From positions 1 through 64,000 of the forward strand of contig JANQMU010000054.1 of NCBI GenBank assembly GCA_028279875.1: DNA of 64,000 bases, written 5' to 3'. Source of the DNA: Rhizobiaceae bacterium (GTDB taxonomy: Bacteria > Pseudomonadota > Alphaproteobacteria > Rhizobiales > Rhizobiaceae). The position numbers and the translations under genes are program-made. Every line of letters starts with the position of its first letter. Positions within the stretch are counted from its first letter, which is position 1. This document shows positions 9,032 to 18,758 of this stretch, piece by piece. The notes below the pieces were generated by a model. The model did not search any database, was not told where the DNA came from, and worked only from the letters and a program-made list of their open reading frames with translations.

Positions 9032-10186
9032 GTGGCAAGCACTGTATTCATCGCAAAGGAATCCGCCTCAGGCGAACCGCGTGTCGCAGGCTCCCCGGAT
9101 TCGGTCAGGAAACTTGCCGCTCTCGGCCTCAAGGTCGTCGTTCAGAAGGGGGCGGGACTCGGATCGCAGATCCCCGATGCCGATTATGCCGCCGCCGGCG
9201 CCAAGCTCGGAACGGCGACGGCCGCAAAAACCGCCGATGTCATTCTCAGGGTCCGCCGGCCGACCGATGCGGAAGTCAAGAACTACAAAAAGGGTGCGGT
9301 CGTCATTGCGATCATGGACCCTTACGGTCAGGAAAAGGCGCTGGCGGCGATGGCCAAGGCCGGACTGACCACGTTTGCCATGGAACTGATGCCGCGCATC
9401 ACCCGGGCACAGTCGATGGACGTGCTGTCGTCTCAGGCCAATCTGGCGGGCTATCAGGCGGTGATCGATGCGGCCCATGTCTTCGACCGGGCGGTGCCGA
9501 TGATGATGACGGCGGCCGGAACGGTTCCCGCCGCCAAGGTGTTCGTCATGGGGGCCGGGGTTGCCGGACTGCAGGCGATCGCCACCGCGCGGCGCTTGGG
9601 CGCCGTGGTCTCGGCCACCGATGTGCGGCCCGCCGCCAAGGAACAGGTGGCATCGCTGGGCGCGAAATTCATTGCCGTCGAGGACGAGGAGTTCAAGGCG
9701 GCGGAAACGGCCGGCGGTTATGCCAAGGAAATGTCCAAGGAATACCAGGACAAGCAGGCGGCGCTGGTCGCCGATCACATTGCCAAACAGGATATCGTCA
9801 TCACCACCGCGCTGATCCCGGGCCGTCCCGCACCCAGGCTGGTCAGCAAGGCGATGCTGAAATCCATGCGGCCCGGCTCCATCTGCGTCGATCTCGCAGT
9901 CGAGCGCGGCGGCAATGTCGAGGGTGCAAAAGCCGGCGGGATCGCTGAAGTCGAGGGCGTGCGCGTCATCGGATATGACAATGTGCCCGGCCGCATCGCC
10001 GCCAGCGCCTCGCAGCTTTATGCCAAGAACCTGGTGACGTTCCTGGAAACCCTTATCGACAAGGACAAGACGGCGCTGGCCATCGATCCCGACGATGAGT
10101 TGGTCAAGGCCACGGTCCTGACCCGCGACGGGGCGATCGTTCATCCGAATTTCGGCGGGCCCAAAGACCAGAAGGGAGAAGCGTAA
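9032..10186 (+). CDS. pntA: NAD(P) transhydrogenase subunit alpha, part 1 (PntAA)
   Basis: NAD(H)-binding domain I of the proton-translocating transhydrogenase, 384 aa, which exchanges hydride between NADH and NADP+ at the cytoplasmic face. N-terminal AlaDH/PNT domain ([20 protein letters not shown]) and NAD-binding Rossmann segment [19 protein letters not shown], followed by [18 protein letters not shown] 9032 is chosen: AGGAG at 9021-9025, and the protein start SVFIAKE-like sequence fits the family. The alpha subunit is split, as in most alphaproteobacteria, so the membrane part is the next gene, whose ATG overlaps this stop codon by one base. Confidence 0.96.
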   Translation: MASTVFIAKESASGEPRVAGSPDSVRKLAALGLKVVVQKGAGLGSQIPDADYAAAGAKLGTATAAKTADVILRVRRPTDAEVKNYKKGAVVIAIMDPYGQEKALAAMAKAGLTTFAMELMPRITRAQSMDVLSSQANLAGYQAVIDAAHVFDRAVPMMMTAAGTVPAAKVFVMGAGVAGLQAIATARRLGAVVSATDVRPAAKEQVASLGAKFIAVEDEEFKAAETAGGYAKEMSKEYQDKQAALVADHIAKQDIVITTALIPGRPAPRLVSKAMLKSMRPGSICVDLAVERGGNVEGAKAGGIAEVEGVRVIGYDNVPGRIAASASQLYAKNLVTFLETLIDKDKTALAIDPDDELVKATVLTRDGAIVHPNFGGPKDQKGEA

Positions 10187-10605
10187 TGGCCGAATCCGCA
10201 CTCGACAAGGCACTGGACGGTCTGGACGCGGCAGCGCAGGCCGTGCGGGACGCGGCAGCCGATCTGCCCGCCGTGGCCGAGGCCGCCGGCGCGGCGGCGC
10301 ACGGGGCCAGCGGCGGGGCGATCGATCCGTTCGTCTTCCGCTTCGCCATCTTCATCCTGGCGATCTTCGTCGGTTATTACGTCGTCTGGTCGGTGACACC
10401 GGCCCTGCACACGCCGCTGATGGCGGTGACCAACGCCATTTCCTCGGTGATCGTCGTCGGCGCGCTGCTGGCCGTCGGCATAGCGGCCAGCGGCCTGGCC
10501 AGCGGCTTCGGCTTCATCGCGCTGGTGCTCGCTTCGGTGAATATTTTCGGCGGGTTTCTGGTCACCCAGCGCATGCTTGCCATGTACAAGAAAAAAGAAA
10601 AGTGA
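10186..10605 (+). CDS. pntAB: NAD(P) transhydrogenase subunit alpha, part 2 (PntAB)
   Basis: Membrane domain of the alpha subunit, 139 aa. After an alanine-rich soluble N terminus of about 45 residues come four hydrophobic helices ([51 protein letters not shown]), with the family signature [12 protein letters not shown] and [13 protein letters not shown]. It forms the proton channel with PntB. Start and stop codons overlap pntAA (TAATG), and pntB begins 11 bp downstream. Confidence 0.95.
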   Translation: MAESALDKALDGLDAAAQAVRDAAADLPAVAEAAGAAAHGASGGAIDPFVFRFAIFILAIFVGYYVVWSVTPALHTPLMAVTNAISSVIVVGALLAVGIAASGLASGFGFIALVLASVNIFGGFLVTQRMLAMYKKKEK

Positions 10606-10616
10606 GGGGCTGATCG

Positions 10617-12014
10617 ATGTCCGAAAGTTTCGCGGCCTTTCTCTATCTGATTTCCGGCGTCCTGTTCATCCTGGCGCTTCGAGGGCTTTCCCATCCAACC
10701 ACCAGCCGGCGCGGCAATGTCTACGGCATGATCGGCATGGCGCTCGCCATCGTCACGACCCTGGCGCTGGCGACCCCCTCGGCCGGCGGCTTCGGTCTGA
10801 TCATCATCGGGCTGGCGGCTGGCGGTGGTGTCGGCGCCTATGTGGCGAGGCGGATTCCGATGACGGCGATGCCGCAGCTCGTCGCCGCATTCCATTCGCT
10901 GGTCGGTCTGGCGGCGGTGATGGTCGCCGCCGCGGCGCTCTATGCGCCCTCTTCCTTCGGGATCGGGCAGATCGGCGATATTCATGCCCAGGCGCTGATC
11001 GAAATGTCGATCGGGGTCGCTATCGGCGCCATCACCTTCACCGGTTCGATCATCGCCTTCCTGAAACTCGACGGCCGCATGTCGGGCAAACCGATCCTGC
11101 TGCCGATGCGCCATGCGGTCAATGCGGGCCTTGCCATCGCCATCATCCTGCTGGTGATCATCCTGGTGTTCAGCGAGAGCACCTTTGTCTTCTGGCTGAT
11201 TGTGATTTTGTCGCTGCTGATCGGCGTGCTGATCATCATTCCGATCGGCGGTGCCGACATGCCGGTGGTGGTCTCGATGCTCAACTCCTATTCGGGCTGG
11301 GCGGCGGCCGGTATCGGCTTCACGGTCGGCAACCTGGCGCTGATCGTCACCGGCGCGCTTGTCGGCTCGTCGGGCGCGATACTGTCCTACATCATGTGCA
11401 AGGGGATGAACCGGTCCTTTATCTCGGTGATCCTCGGCGGGTTCGGCGGCGAAACGGCGGCGGCGGCCGATGACGATATCGACCGGTCCGTGAAGCTCGG
11501 TTCGGCCGAGGACGCGGCCTTCCTGATGGCCAATGCGTCGAAGGTGATCATCGTGCCCGGCTACGGCATGGCGGTGGCCCAGGCGCAGCATGCGCTGCGG
11601 GAGCTTGCCGATACGCTGAAGGCCAATGATGTCGAGGTCAAATACGCCATCCACCCCGTTGCCGGACGCATGCCCGGCCACATGAATGTGCTGCTGGCCG
11701 AGGCCAATGTTCCCTATGACGAGGTCTTCGAGCTGGAAGACATCAATTCGGAATTCGCGCAGGCCGATGTCGCCTATGTGATCGGTGCCAATGACGTCAC
11801 CAACCCGGCGGCGCGCGACGATCCGTCCTCGCCGATCTACGGCATGCCGATCCTCGAAGTGGACAAGGCGAAGACTTGCCTGTTCGTCAAGCGGTCGCTG
11901 GGATCGGGTTATGCCGGCATCGACAATACGCTGTTCTACAAGGACGGCACGATGATGCTGCTGGGCGACGCCAAGAAGATGACGGAAGACATTTTCAAGG
12001 CGATGGATCACTGA
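10617..12014 (+). CDS. pntB: NAD(P) transhydrogenase subunit beta (PntB)
   Basis: Subunit beta of 465 aa with about nine membrane helices in the first 280 residues and the NADP(H)-binding domain III at the C terminus. Seen: GGADMPVVVSMLNSYSGWA in the membrane part, then VIIVPGYGMAVAQAQHAL, YAIHPVAGRMPGHMNVLLAE, VIGANDVTNPAARDD and the final GDAKKM. These are the conserved NADP-binding and domain-contact motifs. It is the last gene of the operon and is followed 16 bp later by a strong terminator. The complex uses the proton gradient to make NADPH. Confidence 0.97.
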   Translation: MSESFAAFLYLISGVLFILALRGLSHPTTSRRGNVYGMIGMALAIVTTLALATPSAGGFGLIIIGLAAGGGVGAYVARRIPMTAMPQLVAAFHSLVGLAAVMVAAAALYAPSSFGIGQIGDIHAQALIEMSIGVAIGAITFTGSIIAFLKLDGRMSGKPILLPMRHAVNAGLAIAIILLVIILVFSESTFVFWLIVILSLLIGVLIIIPIGGADMPVVVSMLNSYSGWAAAGIGFTVGNLALIVTGALVGSSGAILSYIMCKGMNRSFISVILGGFGGETAAAADDDIDRSVKLGSAEDAAFLMANASKVIIVPGYGMAVAQAQHALRELADTLKANDVEVKYAIHPVAGRMPGHMNVLLAEANVPYDEVFELEDINSEFAQADVAYVIGANDVTNPAARDDPSSPIYGMPILEVDKAKTCLFVKRSLGSGYAGIDNTLFYKDGTMMLLGDAKKMTEDIFKAMDH

Positions 12015-12030
12015 TTCCAGTGCTCAAGTC

Positions 12031-12058
12031 AAAACCCGCCTTTCCGGGCGGGTTTTTT
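12031..12058 (+). terminator. Rho-independent terminator after pntB
   Basis: Ten-base stem AAAACCCGCC (12031-12040) pairs with GGCGGGTTTT (12047-12056) around a 6 nt loop, ending in six T. The A-rich 5' arm also gives a T-run on the other strand, so it may serve the convergent TPR gene as well. Confidence 0.92.
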
Positions 12059-12068
12059 GCAGGCGCCG

Positions 12069-12911
12069 CTATCCCCGGGTGCGCGCGAGGCCATCCTTGG
12101 CGGGCTGGTATTCCGGGTCGAGCCGGACGGCGTGTGCATAGGACCGGCGGGCCTTGGCGGTTTCGCCCCGGCGCTCATAGATCAGCGCCTGGTTGACCCA
12201 GGCCTCGGCAATATCCTTGTCGAGCTGAAGCGCCTTGTTGATGTCGGTAAAGGCGTTTTCCTCATCGCCCAGCGCCAGATAGGACAGGCCGCGATTGTTG
12301 TAGGGCAGGGGCGCATTGGGCGACAGCGATATGGATTTGGAAAAATCCTCGATCGCCAGTTTGTGCTCGCCGCGCTTCTGGTAGATCAGGCCGCGATTGT
12401 TGTAGGCGCGCGGATCCGTCGTATCGAGGTCGATGGCCCGCTGGAAATCGTTGAAGGCGTTGGCTGACTGGCCGGCCTGCTGATACATGTTGCCGCGGCC
12501 GATATAGGCGACATCGTAGCGTGGATTGATGCGTAGCGCCTTGTTGTAATCGTCCGAAGCGGCCTTGAGATCGCCCATGCCGCGATAGATCAGCGCGCGA
12601 TTGGCATAGGCCTGGTAGAAATTCGGATTGAGCTGGATGGCCTTGTTGAAATCCAGCAGCGCCTTGCTGAAATCGCCGGCGCGGCCATAGGCGCTGCCGC
12701 GCACATTATAGGCCTGCGGATCCCTCGGGTTGTTTTTGATAACCTCGGTCAGCGAAGCGATATTGCTTTCCGAGCCCTGTTCGCTCTCGATGCGGATCAC
12801 AGCTTCCGGATTGCTGGTCTGGCACCCGGCAACCGCCAGGGTGCACGCGCCCAGAAACAGGAGCGCGCCGAGGCGTCGCCGGCTGAGGCTCAAACTCCTG
12901 TCCGCTTTCAC
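12069..12911 (-). CDS. Tetratricopeptide-repeat lipoprotein
   Basis: Exported lipoprotein of 280 aa. After the RRR n-region and a hydrophobic core comes the lipobox LAVAGC, with the cysteine at about residue 29. The mature part is six or more 34-residue TPR units with the repeated A..D...A....P....AY.NRG pattern (YNVRGSAYGRAGDFSKAL, YANRALIYRGMGDLKAA, YIGRGNMYQQAG, YNNRGLIYQKRGEHKLA, YNNRGLSYLALGDEENA, WVNQALIYERRGETAKA). It resembles NlpI-type scaffold lipoproteins. GTG 12911 has GAGGG about 9 nt upstream. It is convergent with pntB. Partners cannot be told from sequence. Confidence 0.88.
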   Translation of the reverse strand: MKADRSLSLSRRRLGALLFLGACTLAVAGCQTSNPEAVIRIESEQGSESNIASLTEVIKNNPRDPQAYNVRGSAYGRAGDFSKALLDFNKAIQLNPNFYQAYANRALIYRGMGDLKAASDDYNKALRINPRYDVAYIGRGNMYQQAGQSANAFNDFQRAIDLDTTDPRAYNNRGLIYQKRGEHKLAIEDFSKSISLSPNAPLPYNNRGLSYLALGDEENAFTDINKALQLDKDIAEAWVNQALIYERRGETAKARRSYAHAVRLDPEYQPAKDGLARTRG

Positions 12912-12947
12912 CCGAATATCCCTCGTTCCCGTGCCCCGGCATCAATC

Positions 12948-12986
12948 AAAAAAAATCAGGCGGTGACGATTTAATCGTCCCGCCTG
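12948..12986 (-). terminator. Rho-independent terminator of rpsU
   Basis: Read on the minus strand, CAGGCGG then GACGATT pairs with AATCGTC then CCGCCTG (14 bp, one bulged base) and is followed by eight T. It lies 37 bp past the rpsU stop codon and upstream of the TPR lipoprotein gene on the same strand. Confidence 0.9.
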
Positions 12987-13022
12987 ACAAAACGCAATGA
13001 TTACGTTTGAATAATGGCGATC

Positions 13023-13253
13023 TCAGCGGCCGCCCGAGGAGCGACCGGGCAAAAGACCTTCGCGCTGCGCCCGCTTGCGCGCCAGCTTGCGGACGCGTCG
13101 GACGGCTTCAGCCTTTTCGCGCGCGCGTTTCTGCGACGGCTTCTCGTAGAAATCGCGCATCTTCATTTCACGAAAAATACCCTCGCGCTGCATCTTCTTC
13201 TTCAGCGCGCGCAGGGCCTGGTCTACATTGTTGTCGCGGACAAGTACTTGCAC
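13023..13253 (-). CDS. rpsU: 30S ribosomal protein S21
   Basis: S21 of 76 aa, a basic helical protein of the small subunit involved in initiation. The N terminus [19 protein letters not shown] and the segment [20 protein letters not shown] are diagnostic. The arginine-rich tail ending GRSSGGR is the longer alphaproteobacterial form. It starts at GTG 13253 with GGAAGGAACGG about 8 nt upstream and is a single-gene unit with its own terminator. Confidence 0.97.
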   Translation of the reverse strand: MQVLVRDNNVDQALRALKKKMQREGIFREMKMRDFYEKPSQKRAREKAEAVRRVRKLARKRAQREGLLPGRSSGGR

Positions 13254-13603
13254 CTTAATCCCGTTCCTTCCGGTTGTGGTCGTCGCCGTCGTTTCAATTC
13301 AGCGACATCTCTGGGCAAACAAATTTCTCTTCGCGTAGATCGACGATCTCGCGACTGCGATGGCCGTAACAGATTTCCGGCGGCAAGTCCACAGAATTGC
13401 ACCGTCACCGGACGATTTGATGCGGAATTCGGCCAACTCGCTCGCGGAGCAACGCCGGGCCGGGATCATTGTCTCGCCTGTCGGTTCGATAACGCGGCGC
13501 TATGCGTCGCAAAAGGGCTATCGCGCCTTTGATAAATCTGCAATCAGATGATCGCGACAAACGGACCGTCAGTTTGCCGATGGGAAGCGGAGCGCGACCA
13601 GCC
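13254..13603. other. Divergent intergenic region between rpsU and soxB
   Basis: This 350 bp gap must hold the promoters of rpsU (leftward) and the sarcosine oxidase operon (rightward). Apart from short frames without recognisable content I see no gene, riboswitch fold or clear operator. Confidence 0.4.
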
Positions 13604-14857
13604 ATGCGGAAATATTCCATTTTTGCCGTTGCCCGGGAGGCGATGCGCGGCCACAGCGGATGGCCGAAACAGTGGGAGTCCCCGGAGCCCAAAAAACAGT
13701 ATGACGTGGTCATTGTGGGGGCCGGCGGGCATGGTCTGGGCACGGCCTATTACCTTGCCAAACAGCATGGCATCACCAATGTGGCGGTGGTGGAAAAGGG
13801 CTGGCTCGGCGGCGGCAATACCGGACGCAACACGACGATCATCCGGTCGAATTATCTCTATGACGAAAGCGCCGGCCTCTACAATCACGCAATGAAATTG
13901 TGGGACGGGCTGAGCCAGGACCTCAATTACAACGTCATGTATTCGGCGCGCGGCGTGATGATGCTGGCGCATAATGTCCATGACGTGCAGGGCGCGCAGC
14001 GTCATATCCATGCCAACCGGTTGAACGGGGTGCAAAATGAGTGGCTGACGCCGGAGGAAGCGAAGGAATTCTGTCCGCCGCTCAACATCGCGCGGACGGC
14101 CCGCTATCCGGTGATGGGCGCCGCCCTGCAGCGCCGCGGCGGCGTGGCCCGGCACGACGCCGTTGCCTGGGGCTATGCGCGTGCCGCCGCCGACCGCGGC
14201 GTCGACATCATCCAGAACTGCGCCGTCACCGGCATAAGGCGCGGGGCCGACGGCGCGGTGGAGGGCGTGGACACCGAACGCGGCTTTATCGGTGCCAAGA
14301 AGGTCGGCGTCGTTGCCGCAGGCCACAGTTCCGTGCTGATGGAGATGGCCGGCATCACCATGCCGCTTGAAAGCTATCCGCTGCAGGCGCTGGTCTCGGA
14401 GCCGGTCAAGCCGGTTTTCCCCTGTGTCGTCATGTCGAACACGGTCCATGCCTATATCTCGCAGTCCGACAAGGGCGAACTCGTGATCGGTGCCGGCACC
14501 GACCAATACACCTCCTATTCGCAGACCGGAGGCCTGCACATATTGAGCCATACACTGGAGGCGATCTGTGAGATGTTTCCGATCTTCACCCGCATGAAGA
14601 TGCTGCGCTCCTGGGGCGGCATTGTCGACGTGACGCCGGACCGCTCGCCGATCCTGGCGAAGACGCCGGTTGACGGCCTCTATGTCAATTGCGGCTGGGG
14701 CACCGGCGGCTTCAAGGCGACGCCCGGATCGGCGCATGTGTTCGCCCATACGATCGCCCGCGATGCGCCGCATCCGATCAATGCGCCCTTCACGCTCGAA
14801 CGGTTCCGCACCGGCCGGTTGATCGACGAAGCCGCGGCTGCGGCGGTTGCGCATTAG
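13604..14857 (+). CDS. soxB: Sarcosine oxidase subunit beta
   Basis: Catalytic flavoprotein of heterotetrameric sarcosine oxidase, 417 aa, which oxidises N-methylglycine to glycine with transfer of the methyl group to tetrahydrofolate. FAD-binding motif [18 protein letters not shown] about 35 residues in, then [29 protein letters not shown] near residue 184 contains the histidine region that binds FMN covalently in this family. The C-terminal [17 protein letters not shown] motif is also typical. ATG 13604 gives the usual length and N terminus ([13 protein letters not shown]); an upstream in-frame start at 13502 lacks support. It is first in the soxBDAG operon, 11 bp before soxD. Confidence 0.96.
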   Translation: MRKYSIFAVAREAMRGHSGWPKQWESPEPKKQYDVVIVGAGGHGLGTAYYLAKQHGITNVAVVEKGWLGGGNTGRNTTIIRSNYLYDESAGLYNHAMKLWDGLSQDLNYNVMYSARGVMMLAHNVHDVQGAQRHIHANRLNGVQNEWLTPEEAKEFCPPLNIARTARYPVMGAALQRRGGVARHDAVAWGYARAAADRGVDIIQNCAVTGIRRGADGAVEGVDTERGFIGAKKVGVVAAGHSSVLMEMAGITMPLESYPLQALVSEPVKPVFPCVVMSNTVHAYISQSDKGELVIGAGTDQYTSYSQTGGLHILSHTLEAICEMFPIFTRMKMLRSWGGIVDVTPDRSPILAKTPVDGLYVNCGWGTGGFKATPGSAHVFAHTIARDAPHPINAPFTLERFRTGRLIDEAAAAAVAH

Positions 14858-14868
14858 GGAGACAGACG

Positions 14869-15195
14869 ATGCTTCTTATCCATTGTCCCTATTGCCAGGA
14901 AGACCGGCCGGAGCTTGAATTCCAGCATGCCGGAGAGGCGCATATTGTGCGGCCCTCCGATATCGCGTCGATTGACGATGCGGCATTCGAACAGATGTTC
15001 TTTCTGCGCGAAAATCCCAAGGGCCTCGCCTATGAGCGCTGGCGCCATATCCACGGATGCGGCCGGTTCTTCAATGCGGTGCGCGACACCGTGAGCGACA
15101 GATTCCTGACGACCTACAAGGCCGGTGAACCGAGGCCCGATGCCGCAGCGCTTGCCGGCAAGACGCCTCCCGGCAAAAAGGGAGCGGCGAAATGA
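14869..15195 (+). CDS. soxD: Sarcosine oxidase subunit delta
   Basis: Small zinc-binding subunit of 108 aa. Cysteines in HCPYCQEDR near the N terminus and in HIHGCGRFFNAVRDT match the zinc ligands of the family, as does the FLRENPKGLAYERWRH segment. Starts at ATG 14869 after GGGAGACAGACG. Its stop codon overlaps the soxA start (ATGA), showing translational coupling. Confidence 0.95.
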   Translation: MLLIHCPYCQEDRPELEFQHAGEAHIVRPSDIASIDDAAFEQMFFLRENPKGLAYERWRHIHGCGRFFNAVRDTVSDRFLTTYKAGEPRPDAAALAGKTPPGKKGAAK

Positions 15196-18185
15196 GCGGC
15201 GCCAATCGCATTGCCGGTGCCGGCCGGCTGACACCGGCAAGGACGCTGCGCTTTTCCTTCGACGGGGAGATTTACACCGGGCTGGAGGGCGATACGCTGG
15301 CTTCGGCGCTGCTGGCCAATGGCGTGCACCTGATGGGCCGGTCGTTCAAATATCACCGGCCGCGCGGCGTTCTCGGCGCCGGGCCGGAAGAACCGAACGC
15401 ACTGATGGGGATCGAACGCGACCGGGCGCGACGGCAGCCCAATGTGCGGGCCACGGTGCAGGAAGTGTTCGAAGGCATGAAGGCGGTCTCGCAGAACCGC
15501 TGGCCGTCGCTGGCCTTTGATATCGGCGCCGTCAACAATCTGCTGTCGCCGATATTCGCCGCCGGCTTCTACTACAAGACGTTCATGTGGCCGAAGCGGG
15601 CTTGGGACAAGCTGTATGAGCCGGTCATCCGCGCGGCCGCCGGCCTCGGCGTCGCGCCCGACGAGAGCGATCCGGACCATTATTCGAACCGCTATGTCCA
15701 TACCGATGTGCTTGTTGTCGGCGGAGGGGTCGCGGGCCTTGCTGCCGCGCTTGCCGCCGCCGAAGCCGGAGCAAGCGTCATCCTGTGCGACGAGCAGGCA
15801 CGGTTCGGCGGGGCGCTGATCCATGAAAGTGGTTTGCGCCTGGATGGGCAGGACGGCTTTGAGTGGGCCGGTCAGGTCGCCGCCAGGCTTGCCAATATGA
15901 GCAATGTCCGGCTTTTGAACCGGACGACCGCCTTCGGCTATTACGCGCAGAACTTCGTCGGCCTGGTCGAGCGGGTGACCGATCATCTGGCGGACCCCGA
16001 TCCGGCACTGCCGCGCGAACGCCTGTGGCAGGTGCGTGCCAAACGGGTGATTCTTGCCACCGGCGCGATCGAGAGGCCGATGGTTTTCGCCAATAATGAC
16101 CGGCCGGGCATCATGCTGTCGTCGGCGGCGCGGACCTATCTCAATCATTATGGCGTTGCCGTCGGCACCAAGGTCGGCGTCTACACCGCCCATGATTGCG
16201 CCTATGAGACCGCCTTCGACCTGAAGCGCAACGGCGTTTCCGTGGAGGCGATCGTCGATACGCGCGATGCGCCCGGCGAAGGCCTGCTTTCAGCCGCCGC
16301 CGATCTCGGCCTCGAAGTGCTGACTGGCCACGGCGTGACCGATACGAAAGGCGCGCGGCGGGTTTCGCAGATGCGCGTGGCCCGCAATGGCGGTGGCGGC
16401 GCGCGGACGATTGCCATCGACGCGCTGATCACATCGGCCGGCTGGACCCCGTCGGTGCATCTGTTCTCGCAGTCGCGCGGCAAGGTCGCGTTCGACCCCG
16501 ATACCCAGCGGTTCCTGCCGGGCGAGTATGTGCAGGACTGCGTGAGCGTCGGTGCCTGCAACGGGGTCGACGATCTGCAGGCGGGGATCGATGAAGCGCT
16601 TGGTGCCGGCAAGGGCGCCGCCAAGGCGGTCGGGGTGAAGCGCTCGCCGAGAATCAGGATCAAGGCCGAAGGCGGCGGCAACGGGTCCGGCGGACTGTCC
16701 GGCACGGCCGCGGGCGCCGGTCCGGAAACGACGGTCAAGGCGTTTGTCGATTTCCAGAACGATGTCACGGGCAAGGATATCCGCCTCGCGGTGCGCGAGG
16801 GCATGCATTCGATCGAACATGTCAAACGGTTCACCACTACCGGCATGGCTTCCGATCAGGGCAAGACCTCGAATATCCACGGCCTGGCGATCGCCGCCGA
16901 AGCCCTCGACCGGGAAATGCCGCAGGTCGGCCTGACGACGTTCCGCGCGCCCTATACACCGGTGACCTTCGGATCGATCGTCAATCATGCGCGCGGAAAA
17001 CTGTTCGACCCGGTGCGCCGGACACCGATGCATGACTGGGAAGTTGAGCATGGGGCGGTCTTTGAAGATGTCGGCCAGTGGAAGCGCGCCTGGTACTATC
17101 CAAGGGTCGGCGAGGACATGCATGACGCGGTCAACCGTGAATGCCGGACCGTGCGAGAGATCGCCGGGCTGTTCGACGCCTCGACGCTCGGCAAGATCGA
17201 AGTCGTCGGGCCGGATGCGGCGGCCTTCCTCGATATCATCTACACCAATGGCTGGGCCAGGCTGAAGCCGGGCCGCTGCAAATATGGCATCATGCTGCGC
17301 GAGGACGGGTTCATCTATGATGACGGTGTGGTCGCGCGCATGGCCGAGGACCGCTTCCATGTGACCACCACGACCGGCGGTGCGCCGCGCGTCCTCAACC
17401 ATATGGAAGACTACCTGCAGACCGAATTCCCGCAGCTCGATGTCTGGCTGACCTCGACGTCGGAGCAATGGGCGGTGATTGCCGTGCAGGGGCCGAAGGC
17501 GCGGGAAATCATCGAACCGCTGGTCGAGGGCATCGACCTGTCCGGCGACGCCATGCCGCATATGAGCGTCCGGGAGGGCCTTATCTGCGGGGTGCCGACG
17601 CGCCTGTTCCGCGTGTCGTTCACCGGTGAGGCGGGATATGAGATCAACGTTCCGGCCGATTTCGGCCGGTCTGTCTGGGAGGCGGTGTGGCAGCGGGCCG
17701 AGCCGATGGGCGCCTGCGCCTACGGTACGGAAACGATGCATATCCTGCGCGCCGAAAAGGGCTTCATCATCGTCGGGCAGGACACGGATGGCACGGTCAC
17801 CCCGCAGGATGCGGGACTCGGCTGGGCGATCGCCAGGAGCAAACCGGATTTTGTCGGCATTCGCGGCCTGAAAAGGCCGGATCTTGCCGCCGAAGGACGC
17901 AAGCAACTTGTCGGCCTGAAAACAAAGGACCCGAAGACGGTGCTTGAAGAGGGTGCGCAGATCGTCGCCGATCCGAACGAGGCGGTGCCGATGACGATGA
18001 TCGGCCATGTGACCTCGTCCTACTGGTCGGAAAATTGCGGCCATTCCATCGCCATGGCGCTGGTGGCCAATGGCCGTCAGCGCATGGGCGAAACGCTCTA
18101 TGTGCCGATGCCCGACCGGACGATCGAGGTCACGGTCACCGGCACGGTGTTTTTCGACGAGAAGGGAGAGCGGGTGAATGGCTGA
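15192..18185 (+). CDS. soxA: Sarcosine oxidase subunit alpha
   Basis: Largest subunit, 997 aa, of heterotetrameric sarcosine oxidase. N-terminal 2Fe-2S-like fold region (FSFDGEIYTGLEGDTLASAL, GRSFKYHRPRG), then an NAD-binding Rossmann domain near residue 173 (DVLVVGGGVAGLAAALAAAEAG), the NDRPGIMLSSAARTYLNHYGV flavin domain, and a C-terminal GcvT-like tetrahydrofolate domain from about residue 600 (RVGEDMHDAVNRECRTVR, VQGPKAREI, TGEAGYEINV). It channels formaldehyde to 5,10-methylene-tetrahydrofolate. Overlaps soxD by 4 bp and soxG by 8 bp. Confidence 0.97.
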   Translation: MSGANRIAGAGRLTPARTLRFSFDGEIYTGLEGDTLASALLANGVHLMGRSFKYHRPRGVLGAGPEEPNALMGIERDRARRQPNVRATVQEVFEGMKAVSQNRWPSLAFDIGAVNNLLSPIFAAGFYYKTFMWPKRAWDKLYEPVIRAAAGLGVAPDESDPDHYSNRYVHTDVLVVGGGVAGLAAALAAAEAGASVILCDEQARFGGALIHESGLRLDGQDGFEWAGQVAARLANMSNVRLLNRTTAFGYYAQNFVGLVERVTDHLADPDPALPRERLWQVRAKRVILATGAIERPMVFANNDRPGIMLSSAARTYLNHYGVAVGTKVGVYTAHDCAYETAFDLKRNGVSVEAIVDTRDAPGEGLLSAAADLGLEVLTGHGVTDTKGARRVSQMRVARNGGGGARTIAIDALITSAGWTPSVHLFSQSRGKVAFDPDTQRFLPGEYVQDCVSVGACNGVDDLQAGIDEALGAGKGAAKAVGVKRSPRIRIKAEGGGNGSGGLSGTAAGAGPETTVKAFVDFQNDVTGKDIRLAVREGMHSIEHVKRFTTTGMASDQGKTSNIHGLAIAAEALDREMPQVGLTTFRAPYTPVTFGSIVNHARGKLFDPVRRTPMHDWEVEHGAVFEDVGQWKRAWYYPRVGEDMHDAVNRECRTVREIAGLFDASTLGKIEVVGPDAAAFLDIIYTNGWARLKPGRCKYGIMLREDGFIYDDGVVARMAEDRFHVTTTTGGAPRVLNHMEDYLQTEFPQLDVWLTSTSEQWAVIAVQGPKAREIIEPLVEGIDLSGDAMPHMSVREGLICGVPTRLFRVSFTGEAGYEINVPADFGRSVWEAVWQRAEPMGACAYGTETMHILRAEKGFIIVGQDTDGTVTPQDAGLGWAIARSKPDFVGIRGLKRPDLAAEGRKQLVGLKTKDPKTVLEEGAQIVADPNEAVPMTMIGHVTSSYWSENCGHSIAMALVANGRQRMGETLYVPMPDRTIEVTVTGTVFFDEKGERVNG

Positions 18186-18747
18186 CAAACCGATTGCGAA
18201 GCCCGTGGCCCCGCTGGAAGGCAGGATTGGTGGATCGGCGCAGGCGACCATTACGCCGGCCGAGCCCGCCAGCCGGCTCGCCCTGCGTGCCGGCGCCGAT
18301 GCGGTGGCACCGCTGTCGAAGGCCCTGGGGGTCAAGCTGCCGGAAAAACCCAAGACATCGGCCCGGTCGAAGGCCGCCCGCACCGCCGGGCGGACCGCCC
18401 TTTGGATCGGGCCCGACGAATGGCTGGTGCTGGCCCCGGCGGGGACCGATCTGATGGCCGCCTGCGCCAAGGTCAAGCAACGCCATTCGGCGGTTGACGT
18501 GTCGCAGCGCAACACCGCCATCATGGTTTCGGGACCGGCCGCCCGATCGGTCATCAATGCCGGCTGCCCGCAAAACCTGTCGGACGATGTCTTTCCCGTC
18601 GGCGCCTGTTCGCGCACCGTCCTCGGCAAGGCGGAGATGATCCTGCTGCGCGAGGAGGAGCTGGTGTTCCGGGTGGAATGCTGGCGCTCGTTCTCCGATT
18701 ACGTGTTTACGTTCCTGGCCGATGCGGCGCGCGATCCGGTGGTTTAG
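18178..18747 (+). CDS. soxG: Sarcosine oxidase subunit gamma
   Basis: Gamma subunit, 189 aa, with a GcvT-like fold. Seen: GRTALWIGPDEWLVLAP, VDVSQRNTAIMVSGPAARSVINAGCPQNLS and the C-terminal FRVECWRSFSDYVFTFL, all conserved in SoxG. It is last in the operon; the ATG lies inside the end of soxA. The convergent metallophosphoesterase gene ends only 11 bp away, and no clear terminator is visible between them. glyA, soxR and folate genes that often accompany the operon are absent here. Confidence 0.95.
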   Translation: MADKPIAKPVAPLEGRIGGSAQATITPAEPASRLALRAGADAVAPLSKALGVKLPEKPKTSARSKAARTAGRTALWIGPDEWLVLAPAGTDLMAACAKVKQRHSAVDVSQRNTAIMVSGPAARSVINAGCPQNLSDDVFPVGACSRTVLGKAEMILLREEELVFRVECWRSFSDYVFTFLADAARDPVV

Positions 18748-18758
18748 GGCGAGGCGGC

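Noticed and set aside
16290..18629. Very long minus-strand open frame of 779 codons opposite soxA
   Set aside because: It mirrors soxA in GC-rich sequence, is rich in Arg, Gly, His and Asp as antisense frames are, and shows no family motif.
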